Below, in pieces: positions 20,043 to 29,389 of a DNA stretch of 64,000 nucleotides. The translations under genes were made by a program, and so were the position numbers. Under the pieces are notes generated by a model. The model ran no database searches, was not told the origin of the DNA, and saw nothing but the letters and a program-made list of their open reading frames with translations. Where the stretch lies: NCBI GenBank assembly GCA_905221605.1, contig CAJNDS010000504.1, positions 1-64,000 of the forward strand. The letters are read 5' to 3'. How positions within the stretch are numbered: the first letter of the stretch is position 1; every line of letters begins with the position of its first letter. The stretch is from Symbiodinium natans. Taxonomy: Eukaryota > Sar > Dinophyceae > Suessiales > Symbiodiniaceae.

Positions 20043-20335
20043 TAAACCCTAAACCCTAAAACCCTAGAACCCTAAAACCCTAGAACCCTAAAACCCTAAA
20101 ACCCTAAAACCCTAAAACCCTAAAACCCTAAAACCCTAAAACCCTAAAACCCTAAACCCCCTAAAACCCTAAAACCCTAAAACCCTAAAACCCTAAAACC
20201 CTAAAACCCTAAAACCCTAAAACCCTAAAACCCTAAAACCCTAAGACCCTAAGACCCTAAAACCCTAAAACCCTAAAACCCTAAAACCCTAAAACCCTAA
20301 AACCTAAAACCCTAAACCCTAAACCCTAAACCCTA
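20043..20335. repeat. (CCCTAAAA)n variant array
   Basis: About 30 units of the 8-bp CCCTAAAA, with CCCTAGAA and CCCTAAGA variants, flanked by ordinary 7-bp units on both sides. Confidence 0.97.
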
Positions 20336-20424
20336 CTAAACCCTAAACCCTAAAACCTAAACCCTAAACTGCCTGAAGCCTCTGAGCCCTCCGCAGAGCC
20401 CCGGGGAATCGAGGCTTAGGGTCT

Positions 20425-20710
20425 CAGGGGTTGAGGGTTTAGGGTTTAGGGTTAGGGCTTAGGGTTTAGGGTTTAGGGTTTAGGGTTTAGGGTTTAGGGT
20501 TTAGGGTTTAGGGTTTAGGGTTTAGGTTTTTAGGGTTTAGGGTTTAGGGTTTTTAGGGTTTAGGGTTTAGGGTTTAGGTTTAGTTAGGGTTTAGGGTAGG
20601 GTTTAGGGTTTAGGGGTTTAGGGTTTAGGGTTTAGGGTTTAGGGTTTAGGGTTTAGGGTTTAGGGTTTAGGGTTTAGGGTTTAGGGTTTAGGGTTTAGGG
20701 TTTAGGGTTG
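20425..20710. repeat. (TTTAGGG)n array, irregular
   Basis: More than 30 units with several 1-3 nt indels (TTTTTAGGG, TTAGTTAGGG). Confidence 0.97.
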
Positions 20711-20851
20711 AGGGTCTCAGGGGTTGAGGGTTTAGAGTTTACGCAAACAATCACTCGGACGGTCTCGAAGAGGGTTTAGGGTCTAGGGTCCGAAACACAC
20801 CCAGGGTTTAGGATTTGGGGTTGAGGGTTTGCGGGTTAGGGTTTAGGGCTG

Positions 20852-20959
20852 AACCCTACATGGAGAATCGGGGGATTTTGTGAGTATCGGTACGGATAGA
20901 GCCCGACTTCGGGTTAAGTACACAGTCTGTGGATCCTTCAAGTAATCCCCACCGATGGG
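20852..20959 (-). CDS. Exon, unknown
   Basis: Minus frame PIGGDYLKDPQTVYLTRSRA then LSVPILTKSPDSP. A second minus frame is open too (HRWGLLEGSTDCVLNPKSGS). Confidence 0.6.
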
Positions 20960-21078
20960 TTTAGGGTGCAGGGAGTAGGGTTGAGGGGGTTTCCCTAAGT
21001 CCTAAACCCTAAACCCTGAACCCTCAACCCTAAACCCTAAACCCTAAACCCTAAAACCCTCAACCCTAAACCCGAAAC

Positions 21079-21190
21079 CCGACTGAGACCAAGGCCGCCC
21101 CGGAAAAGCCAACGATAAGCCGTTGTAGCTGCTCTCCGCCAGGTTTTCGACGATTGAGCTGAGGTAGCCCGCCTCCCGTGAGGTTCGGAG
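21079..21190 (-). CDS. Exon, unknown
   Basis: Acceptor CCTCAACAG, then LRTSREAGYLSSIVENLAES and SYNGLSLAFPGRPWSQS, ending at CGG|GTTTCGGG. The only long minus frame here and strongly protein-like. Confidence 0.72.
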
Positions 21191-21439
21191 CTGTTGAGGG
21201 TTTAGGGTTTAGCGTTTAGGGTTGAGGGTTTAGGGGGTTTCGGGGGTTTAGGGTTTAGGGTTTAGGCGGTTTAGGGTTTAGGGTTTAGGGTTTATAGGGT
21301 TTAGGGGGTTTAGGGGGTTTCGGGATCGAGGGTGTCGCGCCCGACCCCCGGAAACCACACACCCAAACCCTCCTAAACTCTACAGCCAAACCCTAAGCCC
21401 TTAACCCTAAACCCTAACCCTAAACCCTCAACCCCAAAC

Positions 21440-21536
21440 CCCAGGGCCTCCTCTCGGGGCGGCGGAAACTCCAGCTTCAACGCCTTCCGACTTTGCAGCA
21501 CTGTTGGGCGGACGGGGCTTTAGGGGCTTCATGGGG
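21440..21536 (-). CDS. Island, strand unresolved
   Basis: Minus frame RPPNSAAKSEGVEAGVSAAP; plus frame GAAETPASTPSDFAALLGGR with CCCCAG|G and G|GTTTAAGG borders. Confidence 0.4.
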
Positions 21537-21641
21537 TTTAAGGTTTAGGGTTTAGGGTTTGGGGTTTGGGGTTTAGGGTTTAGGGTTTAGGGTTTAGGGT
21601 TTAGGGTTAATGGTTTAGGGTTTGGGTGTAGTACCTACTTG

Positions 21642-21752
21642 GAGGTTCAGGGTACTTGGTAACCCACTAGAAGTGTAATTATAACCTACATATAAGCAGC
21701 CCCTTAAGTACCCTAATACGGGTGTTAATTGGGTTGTAAGTACAGTTTTCAC
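21642..21752. mobile_element. Family A element, right end replaced by repeat
   Basis: Left end CTACTTGGAGGTTCAGGGTA and inner ACTTGGTAACCCACTAGAAG, CCTTAAGTACCCTAATA are present; at TACAGTTTTCACCCTAAA the element runs into CCCTAAA units instead of its right TIR. Confidence 0.75.
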
Positions 21753-21822
21753 CCTAAACCCTAAACCCTAGGACCCTAAACCCTAAACCCTAAACCCTGA
21801 ACCCTGAACCCTGAACCCCCAG

Positions 21823-21897
21823 TAATTCCCTACGAGGAACCAGGCTAAAGGCCCAAAGCCGCTGCTCCTGGAGGAAACGGAGGGCAGCTCATCAATT
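21823..21897 (-). CDS. Exon, unknown
   Basis: Minus frame IDELPSVSSRSSGFGPLAWF then LVGNYWG, leaving into GTTCAGGGTTC. Confidence 0.65.
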
Positions 21898-22017
21898 TAG
21901 GGTTAGGGGGGGTCCAGTTTAGGGTTTAGGGTTTAGGGTTTAGGGTTTAGGGTTTAGGGTTTAGAGGTTTAGGGTTTAGGGTTTAGGGTTTAGGGTTTTC
22001 GGTTCAGGGTTTAGGGT

Positions 22018-22104
22018 CTAGGGCTTAGGGAAACGTGTTGGGCGCAGGGGAGCAAGGGTGGAGCTGAGGCCCCCGGCTGCTTGGAAGAAGTCGAAGTCCT
22101 CATC
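22018..22104 (-). CDS. Exon, acidic start
   Basis: Acceptor TTGCTTCCCTAG|G with a pyrimidine tract, then DEDFDFFQAAGGLSSTLAPL and RPTRFPKP. Confidence 0.72.
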   Translation of the reverse strand, partial: DEDFDFFQAAGGLSSTLAPLRPTRFPKP

Positions 22105-22239
22105 CTAGGGAAGCAAGTTCTGAGTGATCTAGGACTTAGGACTTAGGGTTTAGGGTTTAGGGTTTAGGGTTTAGGGTTTAGGGTTTAGGGTTTAGGGTTT
22201 AGGGTTTGGGGTTCAGGGCTCGGTGGATTTGCGGGGGGT

Positions 22240-22401
22240 TTAGCAAAAGGCCTGGTCTGCAGCGATGGCATGAAGAGGTGAGCTGCCATCTGTGGCCGGT
22301 GCCTCGATGTGCATGCATATGTGCCTTGGCAGGAACGCCATCATGCTGCTGCGGCAGCTGCCAACCAAGGAGGCCTCGATGGCTGATAGCCCAAAGCCAC
22401 G
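22240..22401 (-). CDS. 53-codon ORF, unknown
   Basis: The continuous minus frame reads RGFGLSAIEASLVGSCRSSM, then MAFLPRHICMHIEAPATDGS and SPLHAIAADQAFC with a stop. The length without a stop and normal composition make it one of the better islands. A plus-strand reading needs a 55-nt intron and is less economical. Confidence 0.7.
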   Translation of the reverse strand, partial: RGFGLSAIEASLVGSCRSSMMAFLPRHICMHIEAPATDGSSPLHAIAADQAFC

Positions 22402-22411
22402 GTTTAGGGTT

Positions 22412-22563
22412 TAGGGTTTAGGGTTTAGGGTTTGGGGTTTGGGGTTTAGGGTTTAGGGTTTAGGGTTTAGGGTTTAGGGTTTAGGGTTTAGGGTTTAGGG
22501 TTTAGGGTTTAGGGTTTAGGGTTTAGGGTTTAGGGTTTAGGGTTTAGGGGTTTAGGGTTTAGG
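22412..22563. repeat. (TTTAGGG)n array
   Basis: About 21 units; two TTTGGGG near the left. Confidence 0.98.
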
Positions 22564-22565
22564 GC

Positions 22566-22645
22566 TTCACCAATCCAGGCGCAATGCGCCAGGTGCCAGT
22601 GTCCACTGCGGCAGATCAGCATTGACCAAGCCGCACAGCTTTAGG
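22566..22645 (-). CDS. Exon, unknown
   Basis: Minus frame KLCGLVNADLPQWTLAPGAL then RLDW and stop. Confidence 0.65.
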
Positions 22646-22715
22646 TTTAGGGCTTAGAGCTTAGGGTTTAGGGTGTTTGCGCACCATCCAAAACCCCTAA
22701 ACCCTAAACCATCCT

Positions 22716-22826
22716 AAACCCTAAACCCTTCTTCCTCTCGACCTGCCAGGTTTAGGGCTTCGTTGATTCGGGGTTTGGAAGGTGTGACAGTCCTGCTTGC
22801 GAATTGATGGCTCACAGGGCAAGGCC
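22716..22826 (-). CDS. Exon/ORF, basic tail
   Basis: Minus frame ALPCEPSIRKQDCHTFQTPN then QRSPKPGRSRGRRV and the repeat TAG. Confidence 0.55.
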
Positions 22827-23082
22827 TAAACCCTAACCCCCAAACCCTAACCCCTAAGACCCTAAACCCTAAGCCCTAAACCCTAACCCTAAACCCTAAC
22901 CCTCAACCCTAAAGCCCTACACCCCAAACCTCGCCCCCTAAACCCCCGAAAACCCGAAGCCAGGGTCCTAAACCCTAAACCCGAATCCTGAACCCGAAAC
23001 CCTAGACCCTAGACCCTAGACCCTAAACCCTAAACCCTAAACCCTAAACCCTAAACCCTAAACCCTAGCCCTAAACCCGAAA

Positions 23083-23169
23083 CCCGAAACCATGTTCCCT
23101 GCGGCCATGGAGCCGACATGGCGACGCCATCGCCCTCTTTGTCGATGTACTGGCGGGGTGTTGAGGCTT
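23083..23169 (-). CDS. Exon, unknown
   Basis: Minus frame STPRQYIDKEGDGVAMSAPW then PQGTWF, ending in GGGTTTCGGG. IDKEGDG recalls a Ca-binding loop but is too short to call an EF-hand. Confidence 0.7.
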
Positions 23170-23379
23170 TAGGGTTTAGGGTTTAGGGTTTAGAGGTTAG
23201 GGTCTAGGGTTTAGGGTTTAGGGTTTGGGGTTTGGGGTTTTGAGTTTTTGGGGGTTCAGGGGTTTAGGTTTTGGGATTGTAGGGTGTTGGGGTTTAGGGT
23301 TTAGGGGTTTAGGGTTAGGGTTCAGGATTTAGGGTTTAGGGGTTTTCGCGTGCACATAGTGTTTAGGGTTTAGGGTTTA

Positions 23380-23475
23380 GGGTTCAGGGTTTAGGGCGCA
23401 GATCTCGGGAAGGTTCCTGAAAACCGTGTCCGTTTCTGGGGACCCTTTGACGGGTGATTCTGTGGGCTTAGGAGG
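23380..23475 (-). CDS. Exon, Ser/Thr/Pro-rich
   Basis: Minus frame PTESPVKGSPETDTVFRNLP then EICAL. The neighbouring part at 23480-23550 is open as SRLPLHASRQFGGPLPET. Confidence 0.65.
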
Positions 23476-23796
23476 TTTAGGGTTTCGGGCAAAGGGCCTC
23501 CGAACTGCCTCGAGGCGTGCAGCGGAAGCCTAGACACCCCAAGGCCCCGAAACCCAAGTCCTCAAAACCCTAAACCCTAAACCCTAAACCCTAAATCCTA
23601 AACCCTAAACCCTAAACCCTAAACCCTAAACCCTCAGCCCTGGATCCCCAACCTTGACGAACCCCCAAACCTGAGTAGATCCGGAACCCGAAGTCCCAGA
23701 AAAGTATAAAGGCCACCCCGTTTTCGGGCTTAGGGTTTAGGGTTTAGGGTTTAGGGTTTAGGGTTTAGGGTTTAGGGTTTAGGGTTTAGGGTTTAG

Positions 23797-23922
23797 GGTT
23801 TCCCAAACACCTTTGGGAGCAGAAAAGCTCCGCGGAGAACGGCGTGGCAGGGAGGCCCCCATGACGTGCTGCATGCGCTTCTGCCACATCCTTGGGGACA
23901 GGAAGCAGGGTTTGAAGGGTTT
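23797..23922 (-). CDS. Exon, basic
   Basis: Minus frame CFLSPRMWQKRMQHVMGASL then PRRSPRSFSAPKG, ending at AAAG|GTGTTTGG. The acceptor may be CTGTCCCCAAG|G. Confidence 0.65.
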
Positions 23923-23978
23923 AGGGTTTAGGGTAAACCCTAAACCCTAAACCCTAAACCCATAACCCTCATGCAGGC

Positions 23979-24083
23979 TCAGCGTGACGGCGTGAAAGTA
24001 TGGGTCTCCTTCCAAGCATCCCTCCATGACTCCCGCGACCAGACCCCGAAAACACTACCACTCTCATGCGGCATAAAAATGCA
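23979..24083 (-). CDS. Exon, likely C-terminal
   Basis: Minus frame IFMPHESGSVFGVWSRESWR then DAWKETHTFTPSR and TGA within unique sequence. Confidence 0.7.
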   Translation of the reverse strand, partial: CIFMPHESGSVFGVWSRESWRDAWKETHTFTPSR

Positions 24084-24095
24084 GGGTTCAGTGCT

Positions 24096-24238
24096 TAGGG
24101 TTTAGGGTTTAGGGTTTAGGGTTTAGGGTTTAGGGTTTAGGGTTTAGGGTTTAGGGTTTAGGGTTTAGGGTTTAGGGTTTAGGGTTTAGGGTTTAGGGTT
24201 TAGGGTTTAGGGCTTAGGGTTTAGGGTTTAGGGTTTAG
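24096..24238. repeat. (TTTAGGG)n array
   Basis: About 20 units, with one GGGCTTA. Confidence 0.98.
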
Positions 24239-24370
24239 GGCTGCCAGGGCTTGAGGCTCAGAGACCCCTGGGGCTCCCCACAGCATGGCTAGCTTGCGCG
24301 TCCCGCTCTCCGTCAGGCGCTGTAGCCGCGGGAGCAGCTTCAGGATCTGGGCGCTCTCTTTGCGAATTAG
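24239..24370 (-). CDS. 44-codon exon, helical
   Basis: Minus frame LIRKESAQILKLLPRLQRLT then ESGTRKLAMLWGAPGVSEPQ and ALAA. The heptad-like Leu spacing suggests a helix. Good protein-like composition with no rival frame of the same quality. Confidence 0.75.
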
Positions 24371-24520
24371 GGGGGGTTTAGGGTTTAGGGTTTAGGGTTT
24401 AGGGTTTAGGGTTTAGGGTTTAGGGTTTAGGGTTTAGGGTTTAGGGTTTAGGGTTTAGGGTTTAGGGTTTCAGGTTTAGGGTTTAGGGTGTAGGGTTTAG
24501 GGCTTAGGATTTAGGGTTTT
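24370..24520. repeat. (TTTAGGG)n array
   Basis: About 15 perfect units then variants. Confidence 0.97.
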
Positions 24521-24534
24521 GGGAACTCTCAACC

Positions 24535-24800
24535 CCCGGCCCCCCCCCCCCCCTCCGAGTCCCTAAAACCCCCCGAACCCCAAACCCCTAGAACCCCAAA
24601 CCCCTAACCCCAAACCCCAAACCCCTACACCCTAAACCCCCAAAAACCATAAACCCCCAACCCCTGAACCCTAACCCTAAAGCCTAGGCCTGGACCCCCT
24701 AAAAACCAAAGCCCTCAAACCCCACCCTAAACTCTAAACCCTAAACCCTAAACCTCCAAGCCTAAACCCTTAAAATCCCAAATCCCTCAACCCCCAAACT
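24535..24800. repeat. C-rich degenerate CCCTAAA region
   Basis: A C run at about 24540-24553 and degenerate AACCCC units. No gene seen. Confidence 0.85.
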
Positions 24801-24802
24801 CC

Positions 24803-24872
24803 CGAACACGCAACCCGTGGTGCCTGCCAAACTCTCAGGCCGCGGAGGATGCTAACGATCCCTTGGCAGCGT
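24803..24872 (-). CDS. Island, strand unresolved
   Basis: Minus frame CQGIVSILRGLRVWQAPRVA; plus frame ATRGACQTLRPRRMLTIPWQ ending at C|GTTTAG. Confidence 0.35.
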
Positions 24873-25479
24873 TTAGGGTTTAGGGTTTAGGGTTTGGGGT
24901 TTGGGGTTTGGGGTTTCGGATTTGGGGATTGGGGCTTGGGTTTAAGGTTGAGGGTTTAGGGTTTAGGGTTTGGGGTTTGAGGCTTGGGGTTTAGGGTTTA
25001 GGGTTTAGGGATTTGGGTTTGGGGCTTTTGGGGCTTGGGTTTAGGGTTTGGGGTTTAGGCTTTAGGGGTTAGGGCTTAGGTGGTTTAAGCTTTTGGGGCT
25101 TCGGGGGCTTTGGGGCTTTAGGGCTGTAGAGCTTTGGGCTTGGGGGTTTGGGGCTTTTAGAGCTTTAGGACATCGGGTGTATAGGTTTGAGGCTGTAGGG
25201 CTTCCGGGTTTAGGGCTGTAGAAATTTCAGGCTTTTCGCACATTGGGGTGGGTGGGTGTCCGGGTTTTCGGCCTTAAGTTCGTTTAGGGTTTAGGGTTTG
25301 GGGTTTAGGGTCTGGGGACCTAAGGGCTCGGCAAACCTGAATCCCAAGCCCTGAACCCCAACAAGACCTGAACCCTCCCCAACCAACCCTGTGCTCTAAA
25401 ACCATCCTAAGCCCCAACGCCCCAACGCCCCAAACCCTAAAGCCCTAAGTCCGAAAAGCTCAAAATCCCTAACCAAAAA

Positions 25480-25560
25480 CATCGGGCGAGCGGCGGGTGG
25501 ATCGACCGGCGCCGCGCATGGCGCGCGAGACGCCAGAACTCCTGAATTTGGGGGGATCCG
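25480..25560 (-). CDS. Island, strand unresolved
   Basis: Minus frame PQIQEFWRLARHARRRSIHP; plus frame RRVDRPAPRMARETPELLNL. Confidence 0.4.
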
Positions 25561-25621
25561 GTTTAGGGTTTAGGGTTAAGTTTTAGTGTTTAGGGTTTAG
25601 AGTTTAGGGTTTAGAGTTTAG

Positions 25622-25772
25622 GGCTCAGGGGGGTTTCCGAAAGTAGGGGGTACCTTATTGGGGTCCTCATGATAGGGCAATCCTACCATTGGGGGGGGCG
25701 GGGGGGGTGGGGTGGGCGGGAGGGTCTTTGTTAAGGGTTCCTTATTTTCGTAAACTCCCATTTAGGGTGTCG
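25622..25772. mobile_element. Family C element with internal G run
   Basis: Left GGGTTTCCGAAAGTAGGGGGTACC and right GGTTCCTTATTTTCGTAAACTCCC are inverted copies of the family C terminus; between them is a G-rich core (25695-25728). Confidence 0.7.
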
Positions 25773-26058
25773 GAATTTTGGTGCTCTTTGGGCTTTAGGG
25801 TTTAAAGGCGTTTAGAGTGTGGGTTGAGGGTGTAGGCCTTCCAGGGTTTAGGGTTTAGGGTTTAGGGTTTAGGGCTTTGGGTTTAGGGAATAGGGTTTGG
25901 GGTAAGATCTCGTCCAAAATTCTGGACTTGGAGTGACTTACCCCTACACCCCTCAAACACTAAACCCTCATGGGGTTCTTAAGAGAGGGGCATTCATGGG
26001 GGCTAGGTTTAGTGAAGCTTAGGGAACCTTAGGGACTTGGGTTTAGGGTTTAGGGTTT

Positions 26059-26130
26059 AGGCTTTAGGCTTTAGGCTTTAGGCTTTAGGCTTTAGGCTTT
26101 AGGCTTTAGGCTTTAGGCTTTAGGCTTTAG
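26059..26130. repeat. (TTTAGGC)n variant array
   Basis: Ten uniform TTTAGGC units (the nematode-type telomere unit by sequence, here clearly a local variant), flanked directly by TTTAGGG units. Confidence 0.97.
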
Positions 26131-26293
26131 GGTTTAGGGTTTAGGGTTTAGGATTTAGGGTTTAGGGTTTAGGGTTTAGGGTTACATACCCCCCTTGAAC
26201 CGCCCTCCCTCAAGCTGAAGCCCGAAACCCTTCAAACCCTAACCCCTGCTAGGGTGTCGGGCCTTTAGGGTGTTGGGTTACACACTAAGCCCT

Positions 26294-26477
26294 GAAACCC
26301 TAAACCCTAAACCCTAAACCCTAAACCCTAAACCCTAAACCCTAAACCCTAAACCCTAAACCCTAAACCCTAAACCCTAAACCCTAAACCCTAAACCCTA
26401 AACCCTAAACCCTAAACCCTAAACCCTAAACCCTAAACCCTAAACCCTAAACCCTAAACCCTAAACCCTAAACCCTT
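26294..26477. repeat. (CCCTAAA)n array, longest of its orientation
   Basis: About 26 perfect units. Confidence 0.98.
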
Positions 26478-26482
26478 TTAGG

Positions 26483-26566
26483 GTTCAGAGGGCTCCTCAT
26501 GGCCACCGCCGCATCCGTATTGATAATCTCCGCGACGATCTCGGTTGGGAGGCGTGCTTGGGGGTT
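26483..26566 (-). CDS. Exon, unknown
   Basis: Minus frame NPQARLPTEIVAEIINTDAA then VAMRSPLN. Helix-like and protein-like; flanked on the right by a family A element. Confidence 0.72.
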
Positions 26567-26567
26567 C

Positions 26568-26826
26568 GCGTACTTAGTAACCCATTAGAAGGGTTTAGGG
26601 TTTAGGGTTTAGGGTTTAGGGTTTAGGGTTCAGGGTTTAGGGTTTAGGGTTTAGGGTTTAGGGTTTAGGGTTTAGGGTTTAGGGTTTAGGGTTTAGGGTT
26701 TAGGGTTTAGGGTTTAGGGTTTAGGGTTTAGGAGTTCATATAAGCCCCTCAAGTACCCTAACAGAACTACAAGTGAGTTAAAAGTACAGTTCTCATTGGG
26801 TTACTAATTACCCTGAACCTCCAAGC
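26568..26826. mobile_element. Family A element split by a telomere array
   Basis: Left part GTACTTAGTAACCCATTAGAAG and right part TCATATAAGCCCCTCAAGTACCCT...GAACCTCCAAGC match one family A element, but about 145 bp of TTTAGGG (26589-26732) sits between them. Confidence 0.8.
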
Positions 26827-26868
26827 GTGGCTTTGGGCCGGGGCAGCTTGAGAGGCATGTCGAGGTTT

Positions 26869-26960
26869 GTTAGGCTTCAGGGTTGAAGCCTAAACCCGAA
26901 GCCCTAAACCCTGTTAGGCTTCAGGGTTGAAGCCTAAACCCGAAGCCCTAAACCCTGAAC
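26869..26960. repeat. Tandem duplication with hairpin
   Basis: TGTTAGGCTTCAGGGTTGAAGCCTAAACCC... is present twice in a row (about 46-bp unit). AGGCTTCA and TGAAGCCT form an inverted pair inside each copy. Confidence 0.9.
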
Positions 26961-27539
26961 CCTAAACCCTTAAACCTAACGCGGTTTAGGCTTTCGGTTA
27001 CTGGGAACATAACTCATCTACGTGTCCATATATATATATATACTTTCAATTGCAATCAGAACCCAAAAATGTCTAAACACTAAACCCCCAAACCCTAACA
27101 GCCTTTAAGAGCCTTCAGGATTTAGGGTTTCAGGGTTGAGCCCGGCCCCGAAAGTGTGGTCTAGAAGGTGTTTAGGGTTTAGAGTTTAGGGTTTAGGGTT
27201 TAGGGTTTAGGGTTAGGGTTTAGGGTTTAGGGTTTAGGGTTTAGGGCTATTCTAGGGTTTAGGGCTTTTGGGTTTTGGGTCCTGGGTCCTTACGCGGCGG
27301 GTGTAGGGATCTATATAAGGTTTAGAGTTCAGGGCTTCAAGAGGGCGGGTGGGGGGCTTAGGGTTTAGGGGTTAGGGTTTTGGGTTTAGGGTTTCGGGTT
27401 TAGGGTTCAGGGTTTAGGGCTTACGCTTAGGGTGTAGCATTGGTCGGCTGCACGCAATAGTATGAAGACATGCCCACCCCGAGGCCACCCAAACACTACT
27501 CATCACGAACCCAAACCGGAGCAAGCCAATGCCAATCCA

Positions 27540-27860
27540 GCCATTCAAAATTCACATATCGAACATGTTCAGAGGACACTAAGATAAATTAGATTATTGC
27601 GGATGCTTGGGACATTTGCGACTCGCGAACTCTTGCCGAACTTGAGGCGAGCTGTCAGCGATTTTTTTGGGGGATCACTTGGAACATTGGCCGAATCGGA
27701 CACTAGGAAGTCGGAGGTTATTTGGGGCCAGAAGGCACCATGTCGAACATGTTCAGGGGATATCTAAAGTATTCTCAGAATGCTGGGACATTTGCGACTT
27801 TGAGGGGGTGCCAAGGATGTCCCTTGGCTTCAGAGGTCACTTGGGGCCAGAAGGCAGAGG
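27540..27860. repeat. Unique region with duplicated segment
   Basis: TCGAACATGTTCAG appears at about 27558 and 27741, each followed within 60 bp by TGGGACATTTGCGACT, and GGCCAGAAGGCA appears at about 27726 and 27846. This points to an approximately 180-bp diverged tandem duplication. Confidence 0.75.
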
Positions 27861-28240
27861 CGACACTTTTCTCAGGATTTGAGCAAGGGACGGTCTGGGC
27901 TGAAGGGCCCTCCCAAGGCGTGAACAACCAGAAAGCAAAACTGACTGGGAGCGGCCAAGGGCCGTTTAAGGAGGGGTCTCCCAAGACTCCGGAGCCTTCA
28001 AGGGCTTCCCAAGCTGCAGGGACTGGCAGGGGGCCTGTCAAACTTCAGCAGCCTTTCCAAACGCCTCCCAAATCACGACCACTAACGGCCCCTGGTCAGC
28101 AAGAACGGGTGCTTCCAGGGTCTCCCAAAGGCCCTAAGGAAGATGGAGCCATTTTTAAAGGGGAAGGCTGTGTAGGTTTAGGCGACTCCAGGCGACTCTC
28201 CTCAGGGGTGTGCCTGGCAGGCTCTGCAGCCTAGCAGAGC
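27722..28240. CDS. Long open region, coding strand unclear
   Basis: The plus strand is open for 170 codons, Ser/Pro/Gly/Gln-rich (GSPKTPEPSRASQAAGTGRG). The minus strand is open for 88 codons (PSLNGPWPLPVSFAFWLFTP). Low-complexity character and repeats make both doubtful. Confidence 0.3.
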
Positions 28241-28412
28241 CTGCAGCAGTCTCGCTGAGCGATCGAGTGCGCCCACCTACCCCAACAGAGGTGAGAGAGG
28301 TTTAGGGTTCAGGTTTTAGGGTTTAGGGCTTAGGGTTTAGGGTTAGCCCATCATCTCCGGCAACTCGCAAATGCTGTTGACCTCAAGGCCTCGGGAGACA
28401 ATGCGAAATAAG

Positions 28413-28523
28413 CTAGATCGCAAGCAAGTAAATCTGAAGAAGCAGCTGCATGGACTTGATAGTCGCCTCATCGTAATCCTCCGTCCAGCGAAGCCTCTTG
28501 GCAGGCCCTTCCGTGCCCTCCAT
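28413..28523 (-). CDS. ATG-initiated ORF, possible first exon
   Basis: An ATG at 28523 opens MEGTEGPAKRLRWTEDYDEA then TIKSMQLLLQIYLLAI and a stop; CTTCAG could mark an earlier exon border. The WTEDYDEATIK composition is convincingly protein-like. A second minus frame stays open for 80 codons over the same DNA (LPRGFAGRRITMRRLSSPCS), so the frame is not settled. Confidence 0.6.
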   Translation of the reverse strand: MEGTEGPAKRLRWTEDYDEATIKSMQLLLQIYLLAI

Positions 28524-28767
28524 GCTCCCTCATCCTCGCGTAGCGTGTTCTCGTTTAAGCGCTTACATGAAAATCGACTGGAGATTACTCTGACTCCTCC
28601 TCTCCCCCCCCCCCCCGGGAACTTCGGCCAAGAGCCTGGATTCTGCTGTAGATTTTTTGCGCGGGCACAGCCAAGTTTAGGGTTTAGGGCTTAGAGTCCA
28701 AAGCTTAGAGCCTGGGGCTCAGGGCTTAGGGCTTAGGGCTTTAGGTTTAAACCCTAAACCCTAAACC

Positions 28768-28893
28768 CTAAACCCCTCGGAAAGTCTTCGGAAGTCCTTT
28801 GGGCATCCGGGCCCCCCATGCAGGGTCCCGGCGTTCCCAAATAAGTTGGACGAAGTAGTAAACTCCAGAGCCGCTGAGAAGGCAAAATGAACG
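28768..28893 (-). CDS. Exon/ORF, unknown
   Basis: Minus frame SFCLLSGSGVYYFVQLIWER then RDPAWGARMPKGLPKTFRG and the repeat TAG. CCTTCTCAG inside gives a possible acceptor. Confidence 0.55.
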   Translation of the reverse strand, partial: RSFCLLSGSGVYYFVQLIWERRDPAWGARMPKGLPKTFRGV

Positions 28894-28899
28894 TAAACT

Positions 28900-29052
28900 C
28901 GTTTAGGGTTTAGGGTTTAGGGTTTAGGGTTTAGGGTTTAGGGTTTAGGGTTTAGGGTTTAGGGTTTAGGGTTTAGGGTTTAGGGTTTTAGGGTTTAGGG
29001 TTTAGGGTTTAGGGTTTAGGGTTTAGGGTTTAGGGTTTAGGGTTTAGGGTTT
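28900..29052. repeat. (TTTAGGG)n array
   Basis: About 21 units with one TTTTAGGG. Confidence 0.98.
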
Positions 29053-29253
29053 GCCATGCGAGTGCGCCTAGACCCCCCCCATAAAGTGGAAGGGGGGTCG
29101 GCGCAGGAGCCGAAGTCCCACCCTCCCAACCCAAATTTCAAACCTTGGTCGGGTTTAGGGTCACATCTACCCCCCAACCCCCCTAGCAAGGGGGGCTATC
29201 TACCCACCAACCCCCCTAGCAAGGGGGGAGCGCATTTCACATCCTTGATTTAG
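29053..29253. other. Unique block with short direct repeat
   Basis: CCAACCCCCCTAGCAAGGGGGG occurs at about 29174 and 29209 (35-bp spacing), each a potential hairpin (CCCCCCTAGCAAGGGGGG). A plus frame from the ATG at 29056 is open for 65 codons but reads through these repeats. Coding is doubtful. Confidence 0.6.
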
Positions 29254-29389
29254 GACCCTAAGCCTTTATTTAGGGTTCAAATTCTTAATTTTAAAATGCT
29301 CTGGAATCGGGGGGGGGAAAGGCTTCCCTAGGAATAAAAACACGGAGAATATTGAAGAAATGACCCCGCAGTTTTTAAATTTCGGGGAT

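Noticed and set aside
22206-22421. Two-exon plus-strand gene with a 55-nt GT-AG intron (22278-22332)
   Set aside because: It joins in frame, but the minus strand gives one uninterrupted 53-codon frame over the same DNA and agrees with its neighbours.
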